Positions 10,887 to 22,065 of a stretch of 64,000 nt of DNA are shown one piece after another. Location: positions 57,171,338 through 57,235,337 of the forward strand of contig CM054118.1 of assembly GCA_028673005.1 (NCBI GenBank), given 5' to 3'. Positions within the stretch are counted from its first letter, which is position 1; each line of letters opens with the position of its first letter. The position numbers were made by a program, and so were the translations under genes. The DNA comes from Tanypteryx hageni (lineage: Eukaryota; Arthropoda; Insecta; Odonata; Petaluridae). Below the pieces are notes generated by a model. It made no database searches, was not told where the DNA came from, and worked only from the letters and a program-made list of their open reading frames with translations.

Positions 10887-12553
10887 CGTGTATTTCTCTC
10901 TCTCTCTGCGCAGTAATCATGACTCAGCCGCCTTCGTTAGTGCTCCCAGCTATAGTTATACTTTATGGAGATACCTCTGACGATTTTTAGAGAAAATAAT
11001 GGAAGAAGATTTATGTACTTCACATTTGATCCCAAGTATTTTATTGCGTTGTTTTTTCCTCTTTTCGTATTCTGAATTTGTCAATAATTTAAAATGATCG
11101 CCATATCGCAAGTGTGCCTAACTACGTTGCACTATGGCATATCTCCTTGTTTACTACCTTTGGGAGTGTTTTCCTTCCGTTTGTGGCATTATCAAGGATA
11201 AATTTCATGTATCATGTTGATAACTCCATTATGACTTCAGATTAAAATAGCTATTGAGTCATTGTGCGGCATGACAATATCAGATGCCTATAACGTAACA
11301 ATTTATGGTATACTGCATTCCATGTGGAGAGAATTACACCAGATATTTAATGCCCGAGGTCACAGATCAACGATTAGATGCATTGTCGTTACCGGGTTCA
11401 GTATGCCTCTAGCAAACTGCTTTCGACAATTTATTACTGGTGGGATAATATATCCATTGTTTGTTAACTAAATGCATAGAAATGTTGTTTTAAATCTGCG
11501 TGAAAATTTTTTGCTTGGATATATTGACTGAAATAAATGGGTTCTGATAATCTGTCAGATTAAATCTCATATCGTTATATCTTGAGTATTCTCTTTTCCA
11601 ATGCAATACATTTCTTTTAACTAAGGAAATAACGTTTGATAAATTTAAAATTATTTTAATTTATTATTTAACAGAGCGTTAACCAATGAGTGAAATGAAC
11701 TTGTTCATTAAAACCAATAATTCAATGTTAATCAATATTCAAGGGAAATAATTGCATCGAAGATAATCCCATCAATGTCGACGTTTTTCACTGCACTTTA
11801 CTGCAAGAAGTTATACCTATTTAATTTTAAATCTGGTTAAATTTGTTTGCATAATGTTCTTTATATTAAAAGAAGAATTATTGGTTACCATTTAGCCAAC
11901 ATCATTTTTGCGTTTGAGAAGATACTTGGATTTTTAGGCATCGGCATGAAAACTAGTTTTTTAAAAGTTACTGATGATTTATGAAAAGAATGAATTAATT
12001 CGGTGAATTTCGGTTGATACGAAAATAATTTACGAGATATTTTCTTCTGGTAAATTTTTTTTGCGAAGAAGAAAAACATTTTTTGGAACTGTTTTGAAAC
12101 ATATTTTAATGTTTCCTTCGTAAGACATTCAGAGAATAAATACGGTTCGAGTGGGCAGTAAGTGAAATGCAGAACCCAAGTAAGCTGCAAAATTTTTTAT
12201 CGGCGACTGATTTTGCTGCCACTAAAATACAAACCAGCAAACAGATTTTATAGCTCAAGGGAAACTGGTGCAGCAAAGTTCGCCTCCTGAAGTAAGAATA
12301 GAGAGATATAAGTAGTTCTTTCATCCATTGCCGATTGTTTAATTTACAAAATTTTTATTCAGAAAGGAAACTCACAATTCTGTGGTATAATATGTAACTC
12401 GTTTCCGTAAAGATAAAGTCCGGTCCTCTTAATCATTAGTTTATTTTCAAATAGAATTCAGTGGATCATTTCTAAGAGCGGTGATAAAACGTTTTTCTCA
12501 GTGAAAGAAGAATTCTCAGAACTTAATTCTTTTCATCTTGAAGAAAAAGAACT
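10887..12553. other. non-coding, nothing recognised
   Basis: AT-rich. Short frames at 11262-11471 (plus) and 11885-12190 and 12106-12324 (minus) show no domain. No repeats detected by eye. Confidence 0.45.
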
Positions 12554-12778
12554 TAAAAATACTTGTCTTAGATATCTCCAATAGCAACAACAAGGTTTGA
12601 AAAACCCATATGAGAAACTCGGTTACAAAGCAGTTGTATTCAGTGGTAATTCACCGAATATTTATAGCATATTTTTGGTGAGTAACCACTGAAGACGCCT
12701 GCTTTGTAGCCGAAATGCGCATCTGGTTTTTTAAAACCTTGCTCTGGCTATTGGAGATGCCTGAGACAAGTATTTTTA
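12554..12778. repeat. foldback repeat with about 100-bp inverted arms
   Basis: The left arm (about 12554-12656) and right arm (about 12676-12778) are inverted, diverged copies of one sequence. Shared landmarks are AATACTTGTCT, ATCTCCAATAGC, ACAAAGCAG and AGTGGT-A-TCACC, read forward in the left arm and reversed in the right. The spacer is about 20 bases and AT-rich. Related single copies lie at 13890-13975 and 32684-32740, so this is a dispersed family. The right arm carries the hammerhead-like motif described separately. Confidence 0.8.
12684..12728 (+). ncRNA. candidate minimal hammerhead ribozyme motif
   Basis: In order: AACCA (helix I 5' strand, 12684-12688), CTGAAGA (12689-12695, matching core CUGANGA), a helix II region with CTGC-TTT-GTAG hairpin (12696-12711), GAAA (12712-12715), TGCGCA then TC (12716-12723), and TGGTT (12724-12728), which pairs perfectly with AACCA. 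With the flanking A and T, helix III is the self-complementary ATGCGCAT, which would work only as a dimer, as reported for minimal hammerheads in Penelope-like elements. Against it: one extra nucleotide follows CUGAAGA, helix II has a mismatch, and the related copies in this window are decayed in the core. Activity is inference only. Confidence 0.3.
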
Positions 12779-13854
12779 AACGCCTGTTCTCGAAGTTTTT
12801 CATTAACTTCCTGTTGAATTTATTTTCACCTTGCTCTAAATAAAATTCATGCAAGAAAGAAAGGGAATTGTAGCCTCAAATTTTGTTAAATAGAAGAACC
12901 TGTTTTATTTAATTAAAAAAATTAGCCGCAAAATATTTTGCTCTGGAAAAAAGTCCAGAAAATTAGGTCATAATATATACTGGGAATTTAGGAAAAAGTA
13001 CCAGATCTTTATCTGTGGAAATAATTGAGATGCAAGTGGGGAGAAAAGAGAAAATGGGTGCAAAAGAAGAGGCAAGAGTATGGCGGAGGGGTGGAATCGG
13101 CAGTAAAAAGGAGAGAGGAAGAGAGAAATTACTCACGGACGATTTCCTTCGGACTTGGTTCTCCCTACCCCCTTATGAACCCTCCATCGGAACATAAGGG
13201 GAGTTCCCATAACACCACATGCCCCATTTTCCCTTCGGAAGTAATTTCTCCCGCAGTCCAACTCATTTTCCCAACCCGCTTGCTCGCCCTATAGCGTTTT
13301 CCTGGAACCGCCAGCAAGAAAAGTACAACTTGGAATGGTTTTTCGACGTCCGCACTCCACAAAGCGTGTAGGAATGTTTGCATAAAGGAGATTACGTAGG
13401 ATTTCCACTTAACGGCTGGATTTTCGGTCTGTCCGTTTGAAGTCCATCTCTACCTCTTATAGTGTATATAGAGCATACATAGAGAACTTTCAAAATGTCC
13501 ACAAACTCATACCTTCCTTGCATTTCCTCTTTTCCTCACAATTCGATAATCATATTTTGACAACGGCAAACTTTTTATAGTCTGTGACGAGAAAATCTCC
13601 AGTGTTCATATATCTACTTGAATTATACTTTTCTTTTTTCACTCCATAACTCCATTACATTTCCTTTCTTACAATAAGTTTATTTAATAAGATGACTTAA
13701 CAATTAAACTTTACTGTAATTAACCATTCGGGAGAGAATAATCGAGCTCACCTCATCAAATTGAAAAATCATTTTTCTCCATTATCCATGGAATTAAAGT
13801 TAGGAAAACTAGACGTATTTCTAACACCTATCTGCTATCATCGGCGGTGATTCA
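12779..13854. other. non-coding, purine-rich patch at about 13015-13130
   Basis: The patch around 13015-13130 is rich in GAGA/GGAAG, giving basic low-complexity frames (13015-13197, 13025-13294) that I reject. Otherwise AT-rich with nothing recognised. Confidence 0.45.
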
Positions 13855-13975
13855 CCAATAGTAGGTTCTATAAATTTAGATTGTAATATCGGCGAATCAC
13901 CACTGATGGTGACTGCTTTGTAGCTGAAATGCACATCTGGGTTTTCCAACTTTTTATAGCTATTGGAGGAACATA
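13855..13975 (+). repeat. diverged single copy of the 12.6-kb foldback family
   Basis: Shares GCGAATCACCACTGA, GACTGCTTTGTAGC and GAAATGC-CATCTGG with the right arm of the 12.55-12.78 kb repeat, in the same order and spacing, and then AGCTATTGGAG. The hammerhead-like core is damaged (CTGATGG instead of CTGANGA). Confidence 0.65.
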
Positions 13976-14055
13976 GTTTGTTAACAAATTACGACATTCT
14001 GAAAGATCGTCTATACCAGAGATCAGCAACCTTTCAAAGTTAAAGAACTAATCTT

Positions 14056-14185
14056 ACTTTCTCATATATGTAGTATAATGAGAAAGTATTGTAATCGTGA
14101 AAAAATTCGACTTCGAGATTTTGATGGCAATACACGTTTTAGGTGCCCTTGAGTCCATAATAGTGGTTTTCTCCATGCTGTCTGT
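14056..14185 (+). repeat. copy A of a dispersed repeat core (inside the hAT element)
   Basis: Opens with a hairpin, ACTTTCTCAT at 14056-14065 pairing with ATGAGAAAGT at 14078-14087. The diagnostic string TCGACTTCGAGATTT, then AATACACGTTTT, then a GTCTGTC-rich end follow. Diverged relatives lie at 18961-19100 and 30771-30865. Confidence 0.75.
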
Positions 14186-14334
14186 CGGTCAGTTCGCGGT
14201 TCTAGGGCCCAAACGCGTACATGTAATCGAATAGTATCTCGTATTTATGCAAGATATCATCTTTTGCAGACCTTTTTTGATAAAAATTGTATTGCACAAA
14301 AATAAAAAGTAGTTTATTTTTGGCGATATTTAGA

Positions 14335-14938
14335 AAAATTTGATTTACTCAAAAATGGCTCTAAGGTGTTTGATTAAAATCAATCCAATTGTAGAGCCTG
14401 ATGTCACAAATAATACATCTTAAGCCACATGTCTCACAAAATCACTATATAGCGTCCAGTGACATTACAATGTACGCTAAGCTACCTTATCTAAGCCCTA
14501 TGACGTCACGCCTCCGCCGCGATCTACTCAAAATCTTACTACAGCCTAAACGGTTAAACTAAATCGAATGATATCTCATATTTGTTGATATTATCATTCA
14601 TAAGAGACACTCTGAAGAGATGAACGATATTGCGCATCAATTAAGGGTAATGTAAAAATAAAGAGACTTATTTTAATTCCAATGTGGAGTCTCTTTATTT
14701 TTATATTATGAAGAAATTCCACCAAGTGACGCCTGAAACCATTAAATATAAATTAAGGGTACTTTATTCTAGGATATTTTGAAACAAAATTCTATTTACT
14801 CAAAAGGGATATAAGGATTTCGATTAAAATCCATCCAGTCATGCAACCTGATGTCATAAATAATACTAACTAAGCCATATGTCCCAAAATATTACTGTAT
14901 AGCGTCCAGTGGAATTAAAATATACGCTAAATTACGGT
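14335..14938. repeat. internal direct duplication, units about 450 bp apart
   Basis: 14335-14485 and 14783-14938 share, in order, TTTACTCAAAA, GATTAAAATC-ATCCA, CCTGATGTCA-AAATAATAC, TAAGCCA-ATGTC and TATAGCGTCCAGTG. They are two diverged copies of a roughly 150-bp unit separated by unrelated sequence. Confidence 0.8.
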
Positions 14939-15217
14939 TAACTTTGATTTATAAACGTTTTTCTTTTATAAGCTTACACAGTCAACCAAACGTATATTGC
15001 GGCGTTTATTTTGTTTTGTTGTCTCATTCCAAAATACTTGCGAGCCGCACAATGAAAACTAATAACTATTTTTTTAGAAAATCGAATGATTGCATTAAGC
15101 ATGTTTCATATCTGATCAAGGTTAGGGAGCCTAACTAACTTATAAGGAGCCACAAATATGTTCTCAAGGAACCATATGCGACTCCGGAGCCGTAGGATGA
15201 CGAACCCTGGTCTATAC

Positions 15218-16439
15218 CGACTGTTCTAATTATAGATTCGTACAGTAATGCGCTCCGCATCAGAGTTTCGATGAAAGGAAATCTCTCAAAGAAACTAGGC
15301 AGATCGAAATTCGCGTCGTGAGTGAAAACAAGTTTATCGTACTTCATCATTTTCCAATCGAAATATTAGGATAATATAATTGAATACACTATGATGATAA
15401 AAAAATGTTATGGAACATCTTTGTGCATATTTTATAATTTCATTACATTTTGGAAGATAAAATGTCTTTGTGGGTTAGAATCGCTTTTAGATTGCTTGTA
15501 TTAGCCTGAAATAAAATTAAGCATCAATTTCACATAAAAAGCTCTCTCGATGGATATTTTTCTACAAGAATTTTTTTATTAATATACTATGTGGGTTTTA
15601 AATCCTCGTACCAGGAAGAGTTGTTTAGAAAATTTGAGTGGAAGTTTTGTCGGATAGAAAATAATTATTTATGCATGAAAAAGTACTTAAATAAACATTT
15701 TAAGAAAAACTAATATCGTTCTTTTTCATTGAAAAGGTCGAAAAAGTTAACTAGCGTGCGTCATTCAGGGACCCAAGATGATAAGTGGACAATTTTAATA
15801 GCTTCCCATTTAAGACCAGAGATAGTTCAATCAACTAAACCTTTCAAATTGAGTAATACATACAGTATGTTCCGTTACTTTAAGAAATGAATCGCTCTAA
15901 ATGAGGACTTTTATGAATGTTAAAAATTTTTTAAATGTGTTTACGAAAATTGAAATGCGACGGATGTAGTTTATCTTGATCATTTTTATTCCTTATTTGA
16001 ATGAAAAATATTTATCACGGATAATTGATGAGCAACAGCAAGAAATTTAGTTTAAATTTATTATACATTGATAGACCTTACATGCTGTCTTTGTTAATAA
16101 TTATCATTATTGGATTTGTTTATGTAAAGTTTTGTGCTCAATATTTTCAATGTACTCATATTGAAAGTAGCGCTGTTGTTAGTGGTTTAAGTCCTTAACT
16201 TGATCAATAAATTACACTTTGCAGTTAGTCTAAATGGGGAACAAAATCGAATTTTAAGGATTTATTCTACTAGCATCCAAACGTAGAAAAATTTACCAAA
16301 AATCTACCCAGCTTGATCAACGCTGACATAGGCGCACGTATGTATCTACAAAGCGAAGCAATTATACCAAAACAATATTCATCAAAAGCGACCTAAAAAT
16401 ATTTATATTGAAGTTCAAAAAAATGTATTACCGCCATAC
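15218..16439. other. non-coding, nothing recognised
   Basis: AT-rich with short accidental frames only. Confidence 0.5.
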
Positions 16440-16990
16440 ACTTTCTTCATATATCCCTTCCACGCATCATCTTCCTACATCCCGAAAACCTTTGCTACTC
16501 TTAAACTCGTAAGGCTATCGACTTCCTCCGCTTCTCCTTTTACGTCATATCCATCCCTCTACCTCCCACTCCTTTCCATCACCTCCCTCCTTCACTCCTC
16601 CTCCCTCCCCCCTCTCTCCAAGTACCACATCCACATGCGTCGTGCCCTCTGAGGGGCCATTAACGGCGCAAGGGGCATAAGAGGTCACGTAAGGTCCAGC
16701 AAATGCTCGGGACGCCCTTCGAAAACGGCGCGTCCAAAGGGAGGAGGCGAGAACGAAGGAGAGGAGGAGTGTTTAGACCCGAATAGTTCCACGAGAATAG
16801 AAAGCGGGAGCTTTGAAGAGGAGAGATAGATGGAGGAGCACGAGGCGGAATTCACTTATCGCCCTGCTCTGAGTCGTACGGATTAATTTGGGACATGAAT
16901 GAAACCTTAATCAACGGAATAGAGTGAGAGAGAGAGAGAGTTAGGGAGACTCGCGTTAGTGCTCCGCGCGCCATTCAAGTTTCGAATGGA
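16440..16990. other. pyrimidine-rich then CG- and purine-rich segment
   Basis: About 16480-16625 is pyrimidine-rich on the + strand. 16640-16830 is unusually GC- and CpG-containing for this window and then purine-rich (GGAGGAGTG, GAGAGAGAGAGAGAG at about 16925-16940). A composition change of this kind can mark a promoter, but no exon, TATA box or other signal supports that here. Confidence 0.35.
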
Positions 16991-18960
16991 GATACGAAGC
17001 TATTAGCGTTTGTTTGAGGTACGAAAATTAAAACAAAGGTCGGGAATTTTTGGTGAGATGTTTGGGAGGCGTCGACAGAGCGTCAAGTGTGAAATTATTT
17101 AGAGAATACGCTATTTTGCTTCCCAAAAGTGCAATAAAAGTGCTAACTGGTAGAAAATAACCACTTAAATAGGTATCACGAAAAAGAGGGCGCTTTGTTT
17201 TAGATAGGATAATATTTTGTGCTTTGTAGAATTCTTTTGCGCTCTAAAATTCTTTCATATCGTTAAATCTCCTGTCATATTTCAGCTATTTAACTTATTA
17301 CATCGTAAAATTATTCATACTTTAAAGGTATGCCGATCTAATCACTCACTTATCATATTTAAATTGCCAAAATAGAGGTTAGATAAAGAATGATTTCCTA
17401 TTAGTTTTATTTTATTTAAGGTGTTTCTTTATCTATGGATAGTATCGAGAATGAATATTAAAACAACTATTCTAAACGTGTGTAATGTGGTAATAACATA
17501 TTTTATTAATAGTTTGCATCTACAAATAATGTAAATCATATACATACAAAAATTGAAGAAGGAATTTAAACATTTTGCGATTAAAATATTTTTATTTTCT
17601 CTAAATTAAAAATATTTTTAACGAAAAATAGGATCACGCGGATAAAAAGGAATGTAATAAATTACGAAATGGTAAAAAATTATAATAAAATCCGTGAAAG
17701 AGTAGAAGAGTAGGAGCTACAAGTTTTTTCATTATGGGAACGCTTTATCCCGAATGAAAAACTGCGCCGTTACTCAAAGTTTTTCTGCATTAACCCTGGT
17801 GACATTTTGACCTTTAACCTTTTGCCTGATGGAACCATTAGACATTTTCTTTGAGCAGCTCTAAAGATTATTTACATTTTCCTTTGCTGAAGGCTCATAC
17901 GAGCCCTAGATAGCTCAAGGGCTGTGTGTATACATAAATAGGGTGTTTTATTTTTTTTTTGGAATTTCAATGGGCTATAATTATTTTTTACTGTTTAACT
18001 TAACTATACAAATTTGAATGTATCAAGTAACATTTAAAAGGCTTCTTCGCCGAAGCGTTTCCTACCTGAAAATTAAGAGGGTATGATTTTTTAAATGACT
18101 ATATTTAACCCGAAATTAAATAATTCGGAGAATGTCAGCATTCAAATAAGTTCTTAAAGCGAATATTAGTTTCCATCCGCGATTATCAAATTGTTTACAT
18201 ATCAAATTACTTAAATTTCTTGGCTTTGTTGTTTTCAAATCTAGCTGAGACATTTGTGCAGCACAACATAAAAAATTGACTGATATTGTTTATTTTAAGC
18301 GACTTTAATAGTTTAAACTCCAGATAGACATGAAAAATTGATTCTGCATTTGATTACGTCGATATTGCTGGTACTATTTCACTCTGAAATAATACAATTT
18401 ATGATTCTTAATTTCATAAATTTTTTAACGTTTGAAACATAATCAAGTAGTTTGTTTATTTGTGAATTAATGGGAGTAATGCGCTTCTGAAGTCAACTAT
18501 TAAACCTGTACATACATTGACGGTATTTTATGACGTGCCTTTGCAAAACTTTTAAAGGTTTCAATGCCGTCGCGAAAAGAAATATAATTCAATACATCAT
18601 GACGAAAACATAATATTCAAATGGCTTATCCGCTTTAAATGGAATTTTCCCGAAACTCAACCCTTGGACGACCGCTATTATCGCTTCAGTTTTCATTAAT
18701 TCTGTACGTATTTTCGCAACCGTCGATTCGGATTCACTCACATTCATTCGGAAGCCTTCTCGATTTTTGTGATATTCCGTCGCTTTTTCACACTCCCATT
18801 CATCCCTTCGCTCGACCTCCTCGAAGTTTGTTCTTCGCTTTTTCATCCGCGTCTCTGAGTTTCGGTTCCTTTTGGAGCAAACGTTTTCCCTCGCATTCGT
18901 TACTCTTGTTCTTTTCTCTCGACCTACCAATCATTTTTTTCGCTTTTCAGTTCGTTTTTT
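16991..18960. other. non-coding, nothing recognised
   Basis: AT-rich. The frames at 18589-18930 (minus) and 18639-19058 (plus) overlap on opposite strands and have no recognisable domain. Confidence 0.5.
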
Positions 18961-19100
18961 ACTTTCTCCATATACGTAGTATAGTACCTATTGTACGTAT
19001 TCATGAAAAAAATCGACTTCGAGATTTCAACGGAAATACACGTTTTGAGGTCCCCTGAACACGTTTTGACTATTTTCTCGATGATGTCTGTGTCTCTGTG
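18961..19100 (+). repeat. copy B of the dispersed repeat core
   Basis: Carries ACTTTCTCCATATACGTAGT, then the TCGACTTCGAGATTTCAACG and AATACACGTTTTGAGG phrases, ending in GATGATGTCTGTGTCTCTG. The stretch 19003 to about 19075 is identical to 30791-30863, while both are clearly diverged from the copy at 14056-14185. Confidence 0.8.
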
Positions 19101-19840
19101 ATAGCATTTTGTGGGTGCTCGAACTCAAAAACTATTAATCAGGTCAACGCGAAATTTTATATTTATTATTTCTATAACGGTCAGAAGAACTGATTAGTTT
19201 TTGGTAAAAACAGGTCAACCGGAAGTGGGTGTTTGCTCTTGTCACTTATCCGTTATTTTAAAATATTTGCTTTAATATTTGTTAACTGTAAAAATTTATC
19301 GGAATAAAAGTTGTAGGAATTTTAATTTTCTACAATCTTTGTTTGAAATATTTTTACATATAATACATTGTTTAAGATATATCTTATATTCTTAGCTGCC
19401 ACCACCACGCCACTTACCGACGACTATTGTTAACAATTGATGCTTAGTTACGTCTTAGTACCGCTCAGTTTTTCTTAATTGTTGGAGCTTTGTGGCTATA
19501 TTCAATATCAGAAGGCTATGGTTTGAGTTTATTTCTGTTCTTTGTCAAGTCTAAAATTTTCTCGCAGTTTCTTAAAATATTTATTGTTATGTAACGTATT
19601 TGGAATTTTTAGAAATATTACAGATATGGAGAAAGTCATGTGGTGGCCACATCAGATTTTATTGTTTTGTCGGCATTCGTCCTCCCAGAAGGTTCTTTCT
19701 AAACGGTATTCCGTACTTTCATATTTTTCTCAATCCCGATGCGACGTTAGTTAAGTGTATGTTATGGTGTCACGATGGGCAAACGCGTGAGCATGTAGAT
19801 GTTGGAATGGGTTCCCTTGCGTAGCTATTTTGCCGTAGGT
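19101..19840. other. non-coding, possible continuation of the preceding repeat
   Basis: 19101-19260 may be more of the same element (CTCAAAAACTATTAATCAGG and similar phrases), but there is no second copy in the window to define its end. The rest is unrecognised. Confidence 0.35.
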
Positions 19841-20070
19841 TTGAACCCTTTCAGACCTGAATTGTATATTTCACTAGCATCTTTTATGTTTTGGTGAATA
19901 GTTAGTTTTTCAGGCACTTAATGGTCTCAGAAACTACTTTTATTCGCTCATAAGACACGGGAATAATTATGTACAATGCGATTGAAAATGTATTTGATAT
20001 ATATATTTTTCATGGAAAATCTAACTAACATAATCTACGTGATCATGCACGTTGGACCTGAGCGGGTTAA
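19841..20070. mobile_element. possible piggyBac-like MITE, about 230 bp
   Basis: The left end TTGAACCCTTTCAGACCTGAA and the reverse complement of the right end, TTAACCCGCTCAGGTCC, resemble each other and the TTAACCC termini of piggyBac-type elements. The right side keeps TTAA (20067-20070), while the left side would be a mutated TTAA (TTGA, 19841-19844). No transposase inside. Confidence 0.4.
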
Positions 20071-20156
20071 ATCGTTAAACGTATCTTTTGTGAACGCCGC
20101 ACTCGGTTTAGTATGAACATTTCCTTTCACACTTTAAGTCATCTCTCTCATACTCG

Positions 20157-20275
20157 TACATCATCTTCATATCATCTGAAGATGATGTATCACATCGAAA
20201 CCCGGATCTTAGTGAAATATTAAAAGCTGTGGAAAATACAAAGTTTTCATTTGTTCATTTGTTATTTATACTATA
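20157..20275 (+). mobile_element. Penelope-like terminal fragment with hammerhead-like core
   Basis: CTGAAGA (20176-20182), one base, GATGT-ATC-ACATC (20184-20196, a perfect 5-bp stem), GAAA (20197-20200) and CCCGGATC (20201-20208) follow the layout of the hammerhead-bearing terminal region I associate with Penelope-like elements of arthropods, where GAAACCGGTC is common. The downstream AAGCTGTGGAAAATACAAAG also fits that context from memory. Immediately upstream, 20157-20169 forms a perfect 13-bp stem with 20177-20189, which would compete with the core. No reverse transcriptase or GIY-YIG domain is visible nearby. Confidence 0.35.
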
Positions 20276-20285
20276 ATGAAGAATT

Positions 20286-20900
20286 TTGTCATCTTTTTTT
20301 CTCCTCTTCTTAGCTCGTCTTTTTCGTCCTAAAGTCTTCCCCAGTTCATCCTGGTACTTGACCACCCTCGAAACGTCCAATATCAGCGCATTGGGGTTTT
20401 CGCCTTCCTCTCTCGCATCTTTCTACTTTGCTCCCAACCCGCCACCTTTTCCTTCCTATCCTCTTCTTGCTTCTTTGTGAACCTTCGCCTTCCTACCTAC
20501 ACATCCTCCTTCGCCCTCCCATCGCCCCCAAACGCCCTCAATCCCACCTTCCGCCTCTCGATCTTACCGTTTCATTACCTTCCTCTACAGCCCAATCACC
20601 CAATCCAACCCACTCTCCCCTCCTACCACCCCCTCCATCTACCTCTCTCTATCCCACACCCTCTTTTCCTCTTATTCCACCCCAATTCCTTCTCTCTCTC
20701 TCTCTCCAACCCCGCTCATCTCCCTCCGCCCCTGAAAACCAATCTCATTTCTCACATAACCCAGACTATCCCCCTATCCCCCGACATTCTCACCCCCTCT
20801 TCGTTTCCATCCGCCCAACGATTCTATTCCACCCCAATTCCGCCTCCTAACCGTAACATCCCCTACTGCTTTCGTCTTCCATGGCCTTCTCCACTCCCTC
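20286..20900. repeat. pyrimidine-rich tract
   Basis: The + strand is dominated by C and T (CTCCTCTTCTT, CCCTCCATCTACCTCTC, a TC run near 20693-20705). The two overlapping frames of 140 and 155 codons (20428-20850 and 20477-20944) translate as Pro/Ser/Leu/His-rich low complexity without a start context or domain. I treat them as artefacts. Confidence 0.65.
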
Positions 20901-21947
20901 TCGCTTTCTCACTCGCTTTCATAGATGTTGTCGCACTGAATTAGTCGCTTGGCCTATCTCCGATAGTATTAGCACCTTCTCGCCGAACAGGCAGGCCTAA
21001 AGTGCATCCCGTATCAGGCGGTACGTCTAGGGTCGTGGCGTAATTTGTTCTGCGCAACGGTAGGCGAGTTTTTTCTCCTCGTGTTCATGGGTCATAGGGT
21101 CGTCGCGTATTAATTTAGATCGATTTGAAAGATGGGTCAATATTTTATTAAGCTCTCGGTCGTTGTTTTATGAATGGAATTTGAATGACGGTTGCGGTTT
21201 TTGCTCGGTTTACGAGCGGTGGATACAGTATCGCCGGAAACCTATGTCGATGTGGGCCTGTTAAAATATGAAGTCAAGTGGACAACAAAACTTTGCGAGG
21301 AGCTAAGCGCGGAAGTATTATCGTTAAATAAAATTTTGGTTTTAGGTGAATTTTAAGTTTAGATGAATTATATTCGAAAAATCATAAAATTTATGGGTAC
21401 ATCGATCGGCAAAGCTCATTTATTTATAAATTTAAAAAACCAGCGGAATTTTTCACTTTCTATAAATGTACGAGATGAAACGATTTAATTTGCGATCTTT
21501 GTTTGCGGGTATTTTTATTAAATTTAATTTTTTTATGTGTGTTGAAGACCCCCAAGAGAACATATAAAACATGATTCATCTAAAGACCATGGATTAATTA
21601 TAATTTAATCGAAAACATATGGACAGATCCTTAATCGTTTTCATGAACTCTCATAAGTAATATATTTTTTAAAACTTTATCAAATGTATAAAATCCAATC
21701 CATCACCTTTAACTGGAATTTCCCCCGTTAAAACAATTCCGTCATAGTTTTGTGACTCATTTAAAAAACTGTGGAGAATGGGATTGGTAATGGACGTGCA
21801 TCTGTAATGAATTAAACGTTTAAGAAATCGCTATAATAGAAGAGAACAATGTAAAATATATTAAATTTTAACTCAAATTATTAAAAAAAATATTTACCAG
21901 AAATGAACCTCATTAATGTATTTTTGGTTATTTTCCCATCGATTCAG

Positions 21948-21950
<3 letters not shown>
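20901..21950. other. non-coding, nothing recognised
   Basis: Slightly GC-richer to about 21250, then AT-rich. No supported feature. Confidence 0.5.
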
Positions 21951-22019
<69 letters not shown>

Positions 22020-22065
22020 TGTTGACATCCATATATCCATTTTACCTTTCCTTTTCCGTAAGCTG

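Larger units (their letters stand above)
14017..15209. mobile_element. non-autonomous hAT-type element, 1193 bp, perfect TSD
   Basis: The octamer GTCTATAC occurs at 14009-14016 and again at 15210-15217, immediately outside ends that read CAGAGATCAGCAACC and, reverse-complemented from the right, CAGGGTTCGTCATCC (10 of 15 match). The right end also carries the CGGAGCCG-type GC block seen at many hAT termini. No transposase frame is present; the 64-codon frame at 14944-15138 has no known domain. Internally there is a copy of a dispersed repeat core (14056-14185), two diverged 150-bp duplicates (14335-14485 and 14783-14938) and a 15-bp perfect hairpin (14654-14702), so it looks like a composite built from older repeats. 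Confidence 0.85.

Noticed and set aside
16440..16990. GC- and CpG-richer segment as a possible promoter
   Set aside because: No exon, core promoter motif or transcription unit adjoins it; the change is explained by neighbouring pyrimidine and purine tracts.
20428..20944. Two overlapping 140 and 155-codon frames
   Set aside because: Pro/Ser/His-rich in two registers of the same pyrimidine tract; neither has a domain or splice context.
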